From: Planctomycetota bacterium
GTDB lineage: Bacteria > Planctomycetota > SZUA-567 > H5-PLA8
Assembly: GCA_023150555.1 (NCBI GenBank)
Contig: JAKLKQ010000045.1
Location: 1 to 55,941, forward strand
Length of the DNA stretch: 55,941 nucleotides
Direction of reading: 5' to 3'
Shown: one piece after another, positions 42,977 to 49,976 of the stretch
Layout of the letters: each line of letters begins with the position of its first letter
Numbering within the stretch: position 1 is the stretch's first letter
Notes under the pieces: generated by a model
What the model saw: only the letters and a program-made list of their open reading frames with translations
Databases searched by the model: none
What the model was told of the DNA's origin: nothing
Made by a program: the position numbers and the translations under genes

Positions 42977-43468
42977 CTAGAATGGAATGTCGTCCTCGGG
43001 GATGTCCAGGTTCGCGTCCTCGGGGGGCGGCTCGTTGGCCGACCCGCCGCCGCCCTGTCCTCGGCCGCGGCCACCGCTGCGCGGTCCGCCGCCGCCGCCC
43101 CCACCTCCGCCGCTGCGCCCGCCGCCGCCTTCGCCGGGGCCGCCCAGGAACTGCACGCGGTTGCCGACGACCTTCAGCTTGCTGCGCTTCTGGCCGGAGT
43201 TCTTGTCTTCCCACTGGTCCAGCTGCAGGCGGCCTTCGATCAACACCGTGCGCCCCTTGGCCAGGTACTGCCCGGCGGTCTCGGCCTGGCGCCCAAAGAC
43301 GTCGATATCCACGAAGGTCGTGTCTTCCTTCAGCTGCCCGCTCTGGTCCTTGTACTTGCGCCCGATGGCCAGCCCCAGCTGGGCGATGGCCGTGCCGGAA
43401 GGCGTGTAGCGCACTTCGGGGTCGCGGGTCAGCCGCCCTACCAAGACGACGAGATTCACATCGGCCAC
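42977..43468 (-). CDS. ssb: Single-stranded DNA-binding protein
   Basis: Ssb coats single-stranded DNA during replication and repair. The 163-residue protein has the OB-fold domain (VNLVVLVGRLTRDPEVRYTP to NRVQFLGG), a linker of mostly glycine (about 112-143), and the acidic C-terminal tip DIPEDDIPF that recruits partner proteins. The start is a GTG. It lies between rpsF and rpsR, the classic arrangement. Confidence 0.97.
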   Translation of the reverse strand: MADVNLVVLVGRLTRDPEVRYTPSGTAIAQLGLAIGRKYKDQSGQLKEDTTFVDIDVFGRQAETAGQYLAKGRTVLIEGRLQLDQWEDKNSGQKRSKLKVVGNRVQFLGGPGEGGGGRSGGGGGGGGGPRSGGRGRGQGGGGSANEPPPEDANLDIPEDDIPF

Positions 43469-43525
43469 GGTCGTTCCTCCCTGTTCAGTGCGCGGCGGCC
43501 TTTCGAAGCGCGCCGCGCGTCGCGC

Positions 43526-44068
43526 TTAGCGGGACGGCCCGAATTCGTTCAGGCTGCGGGCCGGCGGCGTGATGCTGGGGCCGTCTTCGTCGACGGTGAT
43601 CAGCGCGCGCAGCACCAGTTCGCTGAGGTGGATGTTGCGCTCCAGCTTCACCAGGTTCTGGGTCTGGCTGGTGAAATGGGTGATCACGTAGAGCCCGCGC
43701 TTCTTCTTCTTGATCGGGTAGGCCAGGCGGCGTTCTTCCCACTTCGCGCCGTTGAAGAAGCGCCCGCCGCTCTTCTCGATCACTTCCTTGATGCCGTCGA
43801 GCACCTTCTGGAAGTTCTCGCGGCCGACGTTGGCGTCGACCAGCCACATGCCCTCGTAGAAGCGCTCGCCGTCCTCCAGCTTGGGCGGATCGATGGGCAC
43901 CTCGGCCGTCGCCGCGGCGACGGTTTCGGACCGCTCGCTGTACCGGTCACCGGACCGTTCGCTGTACCGGTCACCGGGCCGTTCGCTGTACCGGTCACCG
44001 GACCGTTCGCTGGGCTTCTCGCCGCGCGGGGGCCTGCTCTCTTTCCTGCTCTTTTCGCTCTCGGCCAT
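43526..44068 (-). CDS. rpsF: Ribosomal protein bS6 with repetitive N-terminal extension
   Basis: bS6 binds bS18 and 16S rRNA. The core starts near residue 68 (FYEGMWLVDANVGRENFQKV) and includes WEERRLAYPIKKKKRGLYVI. Before it lies an unusual 65-residue charged extension with three copies of an eight-residue unit like GDRYSERS, encoded by a 24-nt tandem repeat. The extension is probably disordered. The ATG at 44068 is the first start in frame. No nearer ATG, GTG or TTG with a ribosome-binding site is evident before the core, so the extension appears to be translated. Confidence 0.93.
   Translation of the reverse strand: MAESEKSRKESRPPRGEKPSERSGDRYSERPGDRYSERSGDRYSERSETVAAATAEVPIDPPKLEDGERFYEGMWLVDANVGRENFQKVLDGIKEVIEKSGGRFFNGAKWEERRLAYPIKKKKRGLYVITHFTSQTQNLVKLERNIHLSELVLRALITVDEDGPSITPPARSLNEFGPSR
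43931..44012. repeat. 24-nt tandem repeat inside rpsF
   Basis: About 3.4 copies of the unit CCGTTCGCTGTACCGGTCAC(CGGR), at 43931-43954, 43955-43978, 43979-44002 and a partial 44003-44012. Copies differ at one or two positions. They encode the octapeptide repeats of the rpsF extension. Confidence 0.9.
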
Positions 44069-44129
44069 GACGTCCTTCGGTCTCCTCGGCTCTCGCCTGT
44101 CCTTGCCCTTGCCCCGCGGCGGGCGTGCT

Positions 44130-44738
44130 TCAGCCGGCCGCGTTGAATTTGTTCATCGCTTCCTCGGGCCCCTGCCCCGCCCAACACAGGCAGGCTTCGA
44201 CGGCCCGGTCCATTGCTTCCTCGAGTACCTTCTCCTCGTCCGCGCCGAACGCCGTCAGCACGTGGTCGGCCAGGTCTCGCGGCGCGCCTTCGCCGCCGTG
44301 TTCCCGCCCGCCGACGCCCACGCGAAGCCGCGCGAAGGCGTTGTGGCCCAGCCGCTGCTCGATGTCGCGCAGGCCGTTGTGCCCGCCGCAGGAACCGTCC
44401 TTGCGCAGGCGCAACCGGCCCACCGGCAGGGCCACGTCGTCCACCACCACCAGCAGGTCCCCGGCTTCGGCCTTGAAGTAGCCCAGGAACCCAAGCACCG
44501 TCTCGCCCGACAGGTTCATGTACGTCTGGGGCTTCACCAGAAGCAGCTTGCCGTCGCCGCCCTTCGGCCCCTGCCAGGCGTTGGGCAAATCGCCTTCGGC
44601 GTACTCGCCCTTGAACTTCTTCCGCGCGAAATCGCCGCCGAGCTTCTCCGCCAGCCGCTCCACAACGCGAAAGCCGACGTTGTGGCGCGTCCTCTTGTAC
44701 TTCGCGCCCGGGTTGCCCAGTCCGACGATGATGCGCAT
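44130..44738 (-). CDS. pth: Peptidyl-tRNA hydrolase
   Basis: Pth releases peptides from dropped-off peptidyl-tRNA. The 202-residue protein has MRIIVGLGNPGAKYKRTRHN with the catalytic histidine in RHNVGF, LLLVKPQTYMNLSGE, LLVVVDDVALPVGRLRLR and GSCGGHNGLRDIEQRLG, all typical. The ATG at 44738 is chosen because it begins exactly at the family's N-terminus; nine further codons are open. It lies between rplY and rpsF with about 45-60 nt gaps. Confidence 0.96.
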   Translation of the reverse strand: MRIIVGLGNPGAKYKRTRHNVGFRVVERLAEKLGGDFARKKFKGEYAEGDLPNAWQGPKGGDGKLLLVKPQTYMNLSGETVLGFLGYFKAEAGDLLVVVDDVALPVGRLRLRKDGSCGGHNGLRDIEQRLGHNAFARLRVGVGGREHGGEGAPRDLADHVLTAFGADEEKVLEEAMDRAVEACLCWAGQGPEEAMNKFNAAG

Positions 44739-44783
44739 GCCGTCTTCCCGAGTGGCCCGCGCCAAGCGGGCGCGCGGGTGTCC

Positions 44784-45515
44784 TTACTTCTTCGCGTCCT
44801 TGCCTTCGGCCTTGGCCGGCGCTGCGCCCTTGGCCGGAGCTGCGCCCTTGGCCGGCGCGGCGCCCTTGGCCGGCGCGGCGCCTTCGGCCGCGCCCGCTTC
44901 GCCCTCTTCCTTCTTCTCCATGAGCACTTCGGGCTCGAGCGCGCCTTCGGCCGCCGGCGCGGCAACCTCTTCCTTGCGCGGCAAGTGGCAGGCGGCGATC
45001 ACTTCCTTCGGGTTCGTGACCAGCGTGACGCCTTCGGGCAGCTTCAAGTCGCCGGCGTGGAAAGCGTCGTCCAGGGCCAGCTCGCTGACGTCCACGACGA
45101 ACTTCTCGGGGATTGCCGTCGGGTCGCACTTCACGGCGACTTCGTGCAGGTTGACGTTCAGCACGCCGCCGTCGACCTGGCCCTTGGGCGTGCCCTTGAC
45201 CTGCAGCGTGACGAAGACCTCGATCTTCTGCCCGGCCTTCAGTGCGGCGAAGTCGACGTGCAGCATCACTTCGCCGAACGGATCCCACTGCACGTCCTTG
45301 ATCTGGGCCTGCTGGTCGCCGGCCGCGAGCTTCAGGGTCAGCACGCGGTCGCCGCTGTGCAGCAGCTTTTCGAAGGTGCGGCCGTCGATGGCGATCATCG
45401 TGCCCGGCTTGCCCTCGCCGTAGACGACGGCGGGAATCTTGCCTTCGGCGCGGAGCTTGGACACTTGGCGGCTGCCCTTGGCGCTGCGCGGTTCGCACTT
45501 CAGTTCATGGATCAT
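44784..45515 (-). CDS. rplY: Ribosomal protein bL25 (CTC form)
   Basis: The 243-residue protein has the 5S rRNA-binding N-terminal domain (GSRQVSKLRAEGKIPAVVYG) and the CTC-type C-terminal beta domain (FVTLQVKGTPKGQVDGGVLN, then LKLPEGVTLVTNPKEVIAAC). It ends in a low-complexity tail with four APAKGA-type repeats, encoded by 18-nt tandem repeats at 44811-44882. It sits between prs and pth, a conserved order in many bacteria. Confidence 0.95.
   Translation of the reverse strand: MIHELKCEPRSAKGSRQVSKLRAEGKIPAVVYGEGKPGTMIAIDGRTFEKLLHSGDRVLTLKLAAGDQQAQIKDVQWDPFGEVMLHVDFAALKAGQKIEVFVTLQVKGTPKGQVDGGVLNVNLHEVAVKCDPTAIPEKFVVDVSELALDDAFHAGDLKLPEGVTLVTNPKEVIAACHLPRKEEVAAPAAEGALEPEVLMEKKEEGEAGAAEGAAPAKGAAPAKGAAPAKGAAPAKAEGKDAKK
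44811..44882. repeat. 18-nt tandem repeat in rplY tail
   Basis: Four consecutive 18-nt units of the form CTTGGCCGGCGCKGCGCC encode the alanine/lysine repeats at the C-terminus of bL25. The last two units are identical. Confidence 0.9.
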
Positions 45516-45534
45516 GTTCTTCCCTTTCTCCTGC

Positions 45535-46488
45535 TCAATCGAAGAGCGCCGAAATCGATTCGTTGCCGTGCGTGCGCCGAATCGCTTCGGCCAGGATCGA
45601 CGCCACGCTGAGAACCTTCAAGTTGATCTGCTCGGGTTTCTTCTTGATCGGAATCGTGTTGCAGACGGCCAGCTCCTTCACCGGCAGCCCCTTCAGGTGC
45701 TCGAAGGCGCGTCCGCAGAAGACCGGGTGCGTGGCCATGATGTAGACTTCGCGCGCGCCGTATTCGTGAGCGGTGCGCACGGCCTGGCTGATGGTGCCCG
45801 CGGTGGAGATCATGTCGTCGGCGATCAGCACGCTGCGGCCCTTGATCTCACCGACCACGTGCCCGCGTTCGACTTCCGAATCGCCCACGCGCCGTTTCTC
45901 GATCACCGCCAGCTGCCCGCCCAGCCGCCGCGAGAAGGCCTCGCTGAGCTTGATGCGGCCGGGGTCGGGGCTGAGCACCGTCAGATCCGTCAGGCCCAGT
46001 TCCTCGACGTGCGAGAGCAGCACCGGCATCGCGTAGAGGTGGTCCACAGGGATGTCGAAGAAGCCCTGGATCTGCGTCGCGTGCAGGTCCATCGTCATCA
46101 CGCGGTGCACGCCGGCCTCGGTGATCAGGTTCGCGACCATCTTCGCGGTGATCGGCACGCGCCCTTCGTGCTTGCGGTCCTGGCGCCCGTAGCCGTAGTA
46201 CGGGATCACGGCCGTGATGCGCGCGGCGCTGGCGCGGCGCATGGCGTCGATCAGGATCAGCAGTTCCATCAGATGGTCGTTCACGGGCGGGCTGGTCGGC
46301 TGCACGACGAAGACGTCGCGGCCGCGCACGTCCTCGAGCACGCGCACCTTGGTTTCGCCGTCGGGGAAGCGCGAGACGTCGGCCTTGCCCAGGGGCACGC
46401 CCAGGACCTGGCAGATCTCCTCCGTCAGCGCCGGGTTGGCGTTGCCGGTGAAGATCTTCATCTGGGTCTTCGATACGCCGTCCACCAT
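45535..46488 (-). CDS. prs: Ribose-phosphate pyrophosphokinase
   Basis: Prs makes PRPP from ribose-5-phosphate and ATP for nucleotide, histidine and tryptophan synthesis. The 317-residue length fits class I. Hallmarks are MKIFTGNANPALTEEICQ, RFPDGETKVRV, IPYYGYGRQDRK, the catalytic region LSPDPGRIKL, and the PRPP-binding VLIADDMISTAGTI. The ATG at 46488 is used; the in-frame ATG at 46461 (MKIFTG) may be the true start because the family usually begins there. It lies 27 nt after the glmU-like gene. Confidence 0.96.
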   Translation of the reverse strand: MVDGVSKTQMKIFTGNANPALTEEICQVLGVPLGKADVSRFPDGETKVRVLEDVRGRDVFVVQPTSPPVNDHLMELLILIDAMRRASAARITAVIPYYGYGRQDRKHEGRVPITAKMVANLITEAGVHRVMTMDLHATQIQGFFDIPVDHLYAMPVLLSHVEELGLTDLTVLSPDPGRIKLSEAFSRRLGGQLAVIEKRRVGDSEVERGHVVGEIKGRSVLIADDMISTAGTISQAVRTAHEYGAREVYIMATHPVFCGRAFEHLKGLPVKELAVCNTIPIKKKPEQINLKVLSVASILAEAIRRTHGNESISALFD

Positions 46489-46515
46489 CGCGCTCCTGGA
46501 CTCCCGTTCGTCCGA

Positions 46516-47268
46516 TCAGCGTCTTCCGGCCACGGCCCGTTCCGCGGCGGCCAGTTCCTCCGGCGTGTTGATGCCCATGCACGCCTGAGCGTCTGGCGCT
46601 TGAAGGGCCTCCACCGCCATGCCCTGCGACACGAAATGCCCGATCGTGTCCGTCAGGTAGTACTCGCCCTGCGCGTTCTCGTTCTTCAGCGCCGCCAGCG
46701 CCGGAAAGAGCTTCCCCGGGCCGAAGGCGTACGTCCCTGTGTTGATCTCGGCGATGCGGCGTTCGTCCGGCGTCGCATCCTTGTGCTCGACAATGCGCCG
46801 GAACTTGCCGCCCGCGTCCCGCACGATGCGCCCGTACGCGTGTTCGCCTTCGACGCGCGCCGTCAGCACCACCGCCGCCGCGTCCTTTTCCGCCTGCCGC
46901 GCGAGCAGCGCCTTCAGGTCCTTCGCCGGCAGCAGCGGAACGTCGCCGCTCAACACCACCACCGGTCCGGCATAGCCCTTCAATCTCGCTTCCGCGCAGC
47001 GCGCGGCGTGGCCCGTGCCCAGGCGCTCGGCCTGCTCCGCGCTCTCGACGCCCTGCGGCAGCGCGGCCTCGACCTGCTCCTTCCCGTGGCCGACGATCAC
47101 CACGATGCGTTCGGCGCCGGCTTCGCGCGCGGCGTCGATCACCCACGCGACCAGCGGGCGGCCCTGCAGCGGGTGGAGGACCTTCGGCAGGTCCGACTTC
47201 ATCCGCTTGCCCTGCCCGGCCGCAAGCACGATCGCGGCGAACTTCTTCCCGCTCTTCGCGGCGGCCAA
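46516..47268 (-). CDS. GlmU-type uridylyltransferase, single domain
   Basis: The 250-residue protein corresponds to the N-terminal half of GlmU, which makes UDP-GlcNAc from GlcNAc-1-phosphate and UTP. It shows IVLAAGQGKRMKSDLPKVLH, LGTGHAA, VVLSGDVPLL and INTGTYAFG. The C-terminal acetyltransferase beta-helix is absent because the gene ends at residue 250. The acetylation step would need another enzyme. The start is TTG with GGAG upstream. It is the first gene of the long minus-strand block and provides UDP-GlcNAc, the substrate of LpxA in the same block. Confidence 0.88.
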   Translation of the reverse strand: MAAAKSGKKFAAIVLAAGQGKRMKSDLPKVLHPLQGRPLVAWVIDAAREAGAERIVVIVGHGKEQVEAALPQGVESAEQAERLGTGHAARCAEARLKGYAGPVVVLSGDVPLLPAKDLKALLARQAEKDAAAVVLTARVEGEHAYGRIVRDAGGKFRRIVEHKDATPDERRIAEINTGTYAFGPGKLFPALAALKNENAQGEYYLTDTIGHFVSQGMAVEALQAPDAQACMGINTPEELAAAERAVAGRR

Positions 47269-47743
47269 ATCCGTCTCCTACGTCCCGCGCGGGGACAAAA
47301 AAAGCTTCGCGCGGACCCCAAACGGTCCGACAGCGCTCGGCATGGGTCCTTCTCGAAAAGCCCCCACTGCGTACTGTCGATCCGCTCGCGAGGGTCCCGG
47401 CCCCGCCGGACTGAACGGGGGTCCCTCTAGGCTCGCGACCGGCACGAGCCCGGGGTGCTGCGGCTCCAGGGCGGATGACCTAAAGCTCGCGCTCCTATGT
47501 ACTTCCTGGCCTGGCGGTGTCAACTCCCGTTCGGGAGCACCTGTGCACTGCCGGCAAGCAGCGGCGCAGGCCGGCGGCGGAAATTCCGGGTTTCATTTGA
47601 CCGCGCAGGCACTAAGCTGTTGATACGTAAGGGGAAAGCTGCACCGGACTTAAGGGGTTTCAGGGGCGAAGGGGGGTCTGGACGCGCGGCCGCGCCGCCA
47701 CCTTATATAAGGAGCGGACCGCAACTCCGGCAACGGGTATCTC
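47269..47743. other. Divergent intergenic region
   Basis: This 475-nt gap separates the minus-strand glmU-prs-... block from the plus-strand pseudopilin operon and must carry promoters for both. I see a TTATATAA palindrome (47703-47710) 34 nt upstream of the pseudopilin ATG, a candidate -10 without a convincing -35. No reliable minus-strand promoter was found, and I see no RNA gene or supported ORF. Confidence 0.5.
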
Positions 47744-48502
47744 ATGACCGCCGACCGCCAGCGAACCGGGATGCGACGGGGCTTCACGCTCGTCGAGATG
47801 ATCGTCGTGATGGCGATCATGATCCTGCTGTTCATCTTCCTGGTCGGCGGACTGGCCGACCTCGCCGCCAGCCGCAAGCTCTTCAACGCGGTCGAACAGG
47901 TCGCGAACTCGGCGGCCCTGGCCCGCAGCAAGGCCATCTCCGACAACGCCATCTGCCACGTGCGCGTGATGAACAAGGCCGCCGACGAACAGTGGATCGG
48001 CGTGTACCGCTTCAAGAAGGCCGCCAACGCGCTGAAGGCCGCCGACGAACCCACCGCGCAGGCGCTGGACGCCGGCGACACCTGGGAGAACACGGGCCTG
48101 GTCGAGGCCTTCGACCTGAAGAAGCTCGACAGCGGCACCGAGTTCGAGACGCAGTACGATCCGGCGAAACTCTTCCTGCCCGGCATGGACCGCGTCAAGA
48201 CCGCCGGCGCGGTGCACGCGGACCTGACCGAGCTCTACTACGATCCCAGCGGCGCGACGCCCTACCCCGCGCGCGCGGACAAGCTGAACCTGCTGCCCAA
48301 GCAGATGCCTGTTTCAATGACCGCCGGGCCGTTCCCGTCCACGCACCAGCTGCTGTTCTTCTATCCGGACGGCACGGCGTCGGGGAACTTCCTCTTCGTG
48401 CTGCGCGACAAGCAGCACATCGGCTACGTGCGCGTCTGGCCCGGCGGGTTGATCCGCAGCGGGACCATCGGCAAGCGCAAGGAATACGAGGACCTGAAGT
48501 GA
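47744..48502 (+). CDS. gspH: GspH/FimT-type pseudopilin
   Basis: The 252-residue protein has a short basic leader, the prepilin peptidase site RRG/FTLVE with Glu5, and a hydrophobic helix (MIVVMAIMILLFIFLVGGLA). The GspH/FimT-like pattern ARSKAISDNA follows, then a beta domain ending near LIRSGTIGKR. GspH is a minor pseudopilin of type II secretion. It is the first of four overlapping genes; its stop overlaps the next ATG (TGATG). Type IV pilus FimT is the alternative, but the H-I-J-K gene order favours secretion. Confidence 0.85.
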   Translation: MTADRQRTGMRRGFTLVEMIVVMAIMILLFIFLVGGLADLAASRKLFNAVEQVANSAALARSKAISDNAICHVRVMNKAADEQWIGVYRFKKAANALKAADEPTAQALDAGDTWENTGLVEAFDLKKLDSGTEFETQYDPAKLFLPGMDRVKTAGAVHADLTELYYDPSGATPYPARADKLNLLPKQMPVSMTAGPFPSTHQLLFFYPDGTASGNFLFVLRDKQHIGYVRVWPGGLIRSGTIGKRKEYEDLK

Positions 48503-49197
48503 TGGATGCGCACGCCCTGGCACGGCCGCGCAACCCGCGCGGCGTGACGCTGATCGAAGTCCTCACCGCGTTGGCGGTGCTGGCCTTCGGGCTGGCCGCC
48601 ATCGTCGCGCTCTTCCTGACCAGCGTGCAGACCAGCCACGTCGCCGTCGACCAGAACGCCGCGGCGCTGCTGATCCCCGAGGCCCTCAAGCAGATCGAGC
48701 AGGAACACCGCATCACGGCGGCCATGGCCGCCGCCGCCGGCGACGCGTCGCGCGAAGGCGAGTTCATCGAGACGCTCGACTACGGCTTCCCGCTGAGCAA
48801 CAGCGACACGACGTCGTTCCCCGGCGTGCAGGTCGGCGCGATCGTGAAGGGCGGCCTGGTGGACCTCGCCGACGGCAGCGGCGGCAACTTCGGCTTCTGG
48901 CCGCACGAGGATGACAAGCCGCGCCTGATCGCCGGCACGCCGTACCGTTTGCGTTACCGCCTCGAACGCTACCCCGGCGACAGCGCCACCGACCTCAACC
49001 GCTGGTACTGGCACGACGACGCCTCGGCCGTGTACGACCCCGAGAACCCCGCCTCGCCCTACCGCGGCGTCTACCTGCTCACCGTCGTCTGCTACCGCCA
49101 GACGCGCAACGACGTGCCGCCCGCCGACCTGCTGGGCGCGATGGTGCAGGTCAGCGACCCCGTCGTCGTGCAGCTGTGCGACCGGAAGGCCAGGTGA
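48502..49197 (+). CDS. gspI: GspI/PilV-type pseudopilin
   Basis: The 231-residue protein carries the prepilin motif PRG/VTLIEVLTALAVLAFGLA, where Val replaces the usual Phe at +1, and Glu5 is kept. The GspI-like tendency is in ALLIPEALKQIEQEH. The large beta domain contains YRLRYRLERYPGDS. The ATG at 48502 overlaps the gspH stop; a longer frame from 47497 exists but is antisense or out-of-frame to gspH. GspI initiates the pseudopilus tip with GspJ and GspK. Confidence 0.82.
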   Translation: MDAHALARPRNPRGVTLIEVLTALAVLAFGLAAIVALFLTSVQTSHVAVDQNAAALLIPEALKQIEQEHRITAAMAAAAGDASREGEFIETLDYGFPLSNSDTTSFPGVQVGAIVKGGLVDLADGSGGNFGFWPHEDDKPRLIAGTPYRLRYRLERYPGDSATDLNRWYWHDDASAVYDPENPASPYRGVYLLTVVCYRQTRNDVPPADLLGAMVQVSDPVVVQLCDRKAR

Positions 49198-49202
49198 CCG
49201 CC

Positions 49203-49976
49203 ATGCGCACGCTTCGCTTCCGCCCGCGCCGTTCGCGCGGCTTCACCCTCGTCGAGTTGCTCATCGCGGCGATGATCGCGATCCTGATCTTCGGCATCGG
49301 CTTCGCGATCATGAACGGCGCGATGATGGCCCGCGCGCACGCCGCCGGGCGCATCCAGTCCACCGAGAGCGCGCGGATCTTCTTCGACCGCCTGCGCGCG
49401 GACATCGACAGCGCCCTCGTCGGCCCCTGGACCGCGCCGACCAACAAGAGCAACCTGGTGCGCGCCGCCGGCTCCGCCACGCAGCTGGGGCCCTCGCTGG
49501 TGCTGACCACCGCGAAGACCGACTACGCGCAGGCGCAGATCGACGCCTTCGAGGCCAAACTCCTGGCGCTGAGCTTCACCGTCACCATCGACGCGGACCT
49601 CGCCGTCGGCAGCCTGCGCTACTACTGCATGAAGGACGGCTCGCCCGAAGACACCGGCACCATGCACCGCGAGATCTCGCTCTTGCAGCCGCCCGGCGTC
49701 GTCGATCCGTACCACTACCGCCCCGTGCCCGTGCTCGAGCCCGAATCCGCGCTCTTCCCCGGCGTCAGCGGCTTCGAGGCCACCTACTGGCGCTGGAACA
49801 CGGCCACGCGGTTGCTCGAAGGCCCGTACCTGATCACCAATCCGCCCGACCTCGCCGAGATCCCCAGCTGCACGCATCTGGAGGTGACGTTGACCTTCCT
49901 CGATCCGAACAAGAAGCTGTCCGACCGCGTGCGCACCTTCCGCGAGTTGCTCGCCTTCCCGGAGGCGCTCAAGTGA
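49203..49976 (+). CDS. gspJ: GspJ-type pseudopilin
   Basis: The 257-residue protein has a basic leader and the prepilin site SRG/FTLVELLIAAMIAILIFG, then SARIFFDRLRADIDSAL, which is typical of GspJ. The ATG at 49203 has AGGTGA 5 nt upstream, overlapping the gspI stop; the frame continues to a GTG at 49194. The stop overlaps the gspK GTG. GspJ is a minor pseudopilin at the pseudopilus tip. Confidence 0.82.
   Translation: MRTLRFRPRRSRGFTLVELLIAAMIAILIFGIGFAIMNGAMMARAHAAGRIQSTESARIFFDRLRADIDSALVGPWTAPTNKSNLVRAAGSATQLGPSLVLTTAKTDYAQAQIDAFEAKLLALSFTVTIDADLAVGSLRYYCMKDGSPEDTGTMHREISLLQPPGVVDPYHYRPVPVLEPESALFPGVSGFEATYWRWNTATRLLEGPYLITNPPDLAEIPSCTHLEVTLTFLDPNKKLSDRVRTFRELLAFPEALK

Noticed and set aside
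43931..44012. Possible CRISPR array
   Set aside because: Repeats are contiguous 24-nt units without spacers and lie in frame within rpsF. No CRISPR array or cas gene was seen in the window.
47598..47630. TTGACC ... TTGATAC as a promoter for the pseudopilin operon
   Set aside because: The -10 match is poor and spacing variants do not improve it; the TTATATAA nearer the gene is a better but still weak candidate.
47269..47743. tRNA or small RNA gene in the divergent gap
   Set aside because: No T-arm (GTTCGANNC) with matching acceptor stem was found on either strand.
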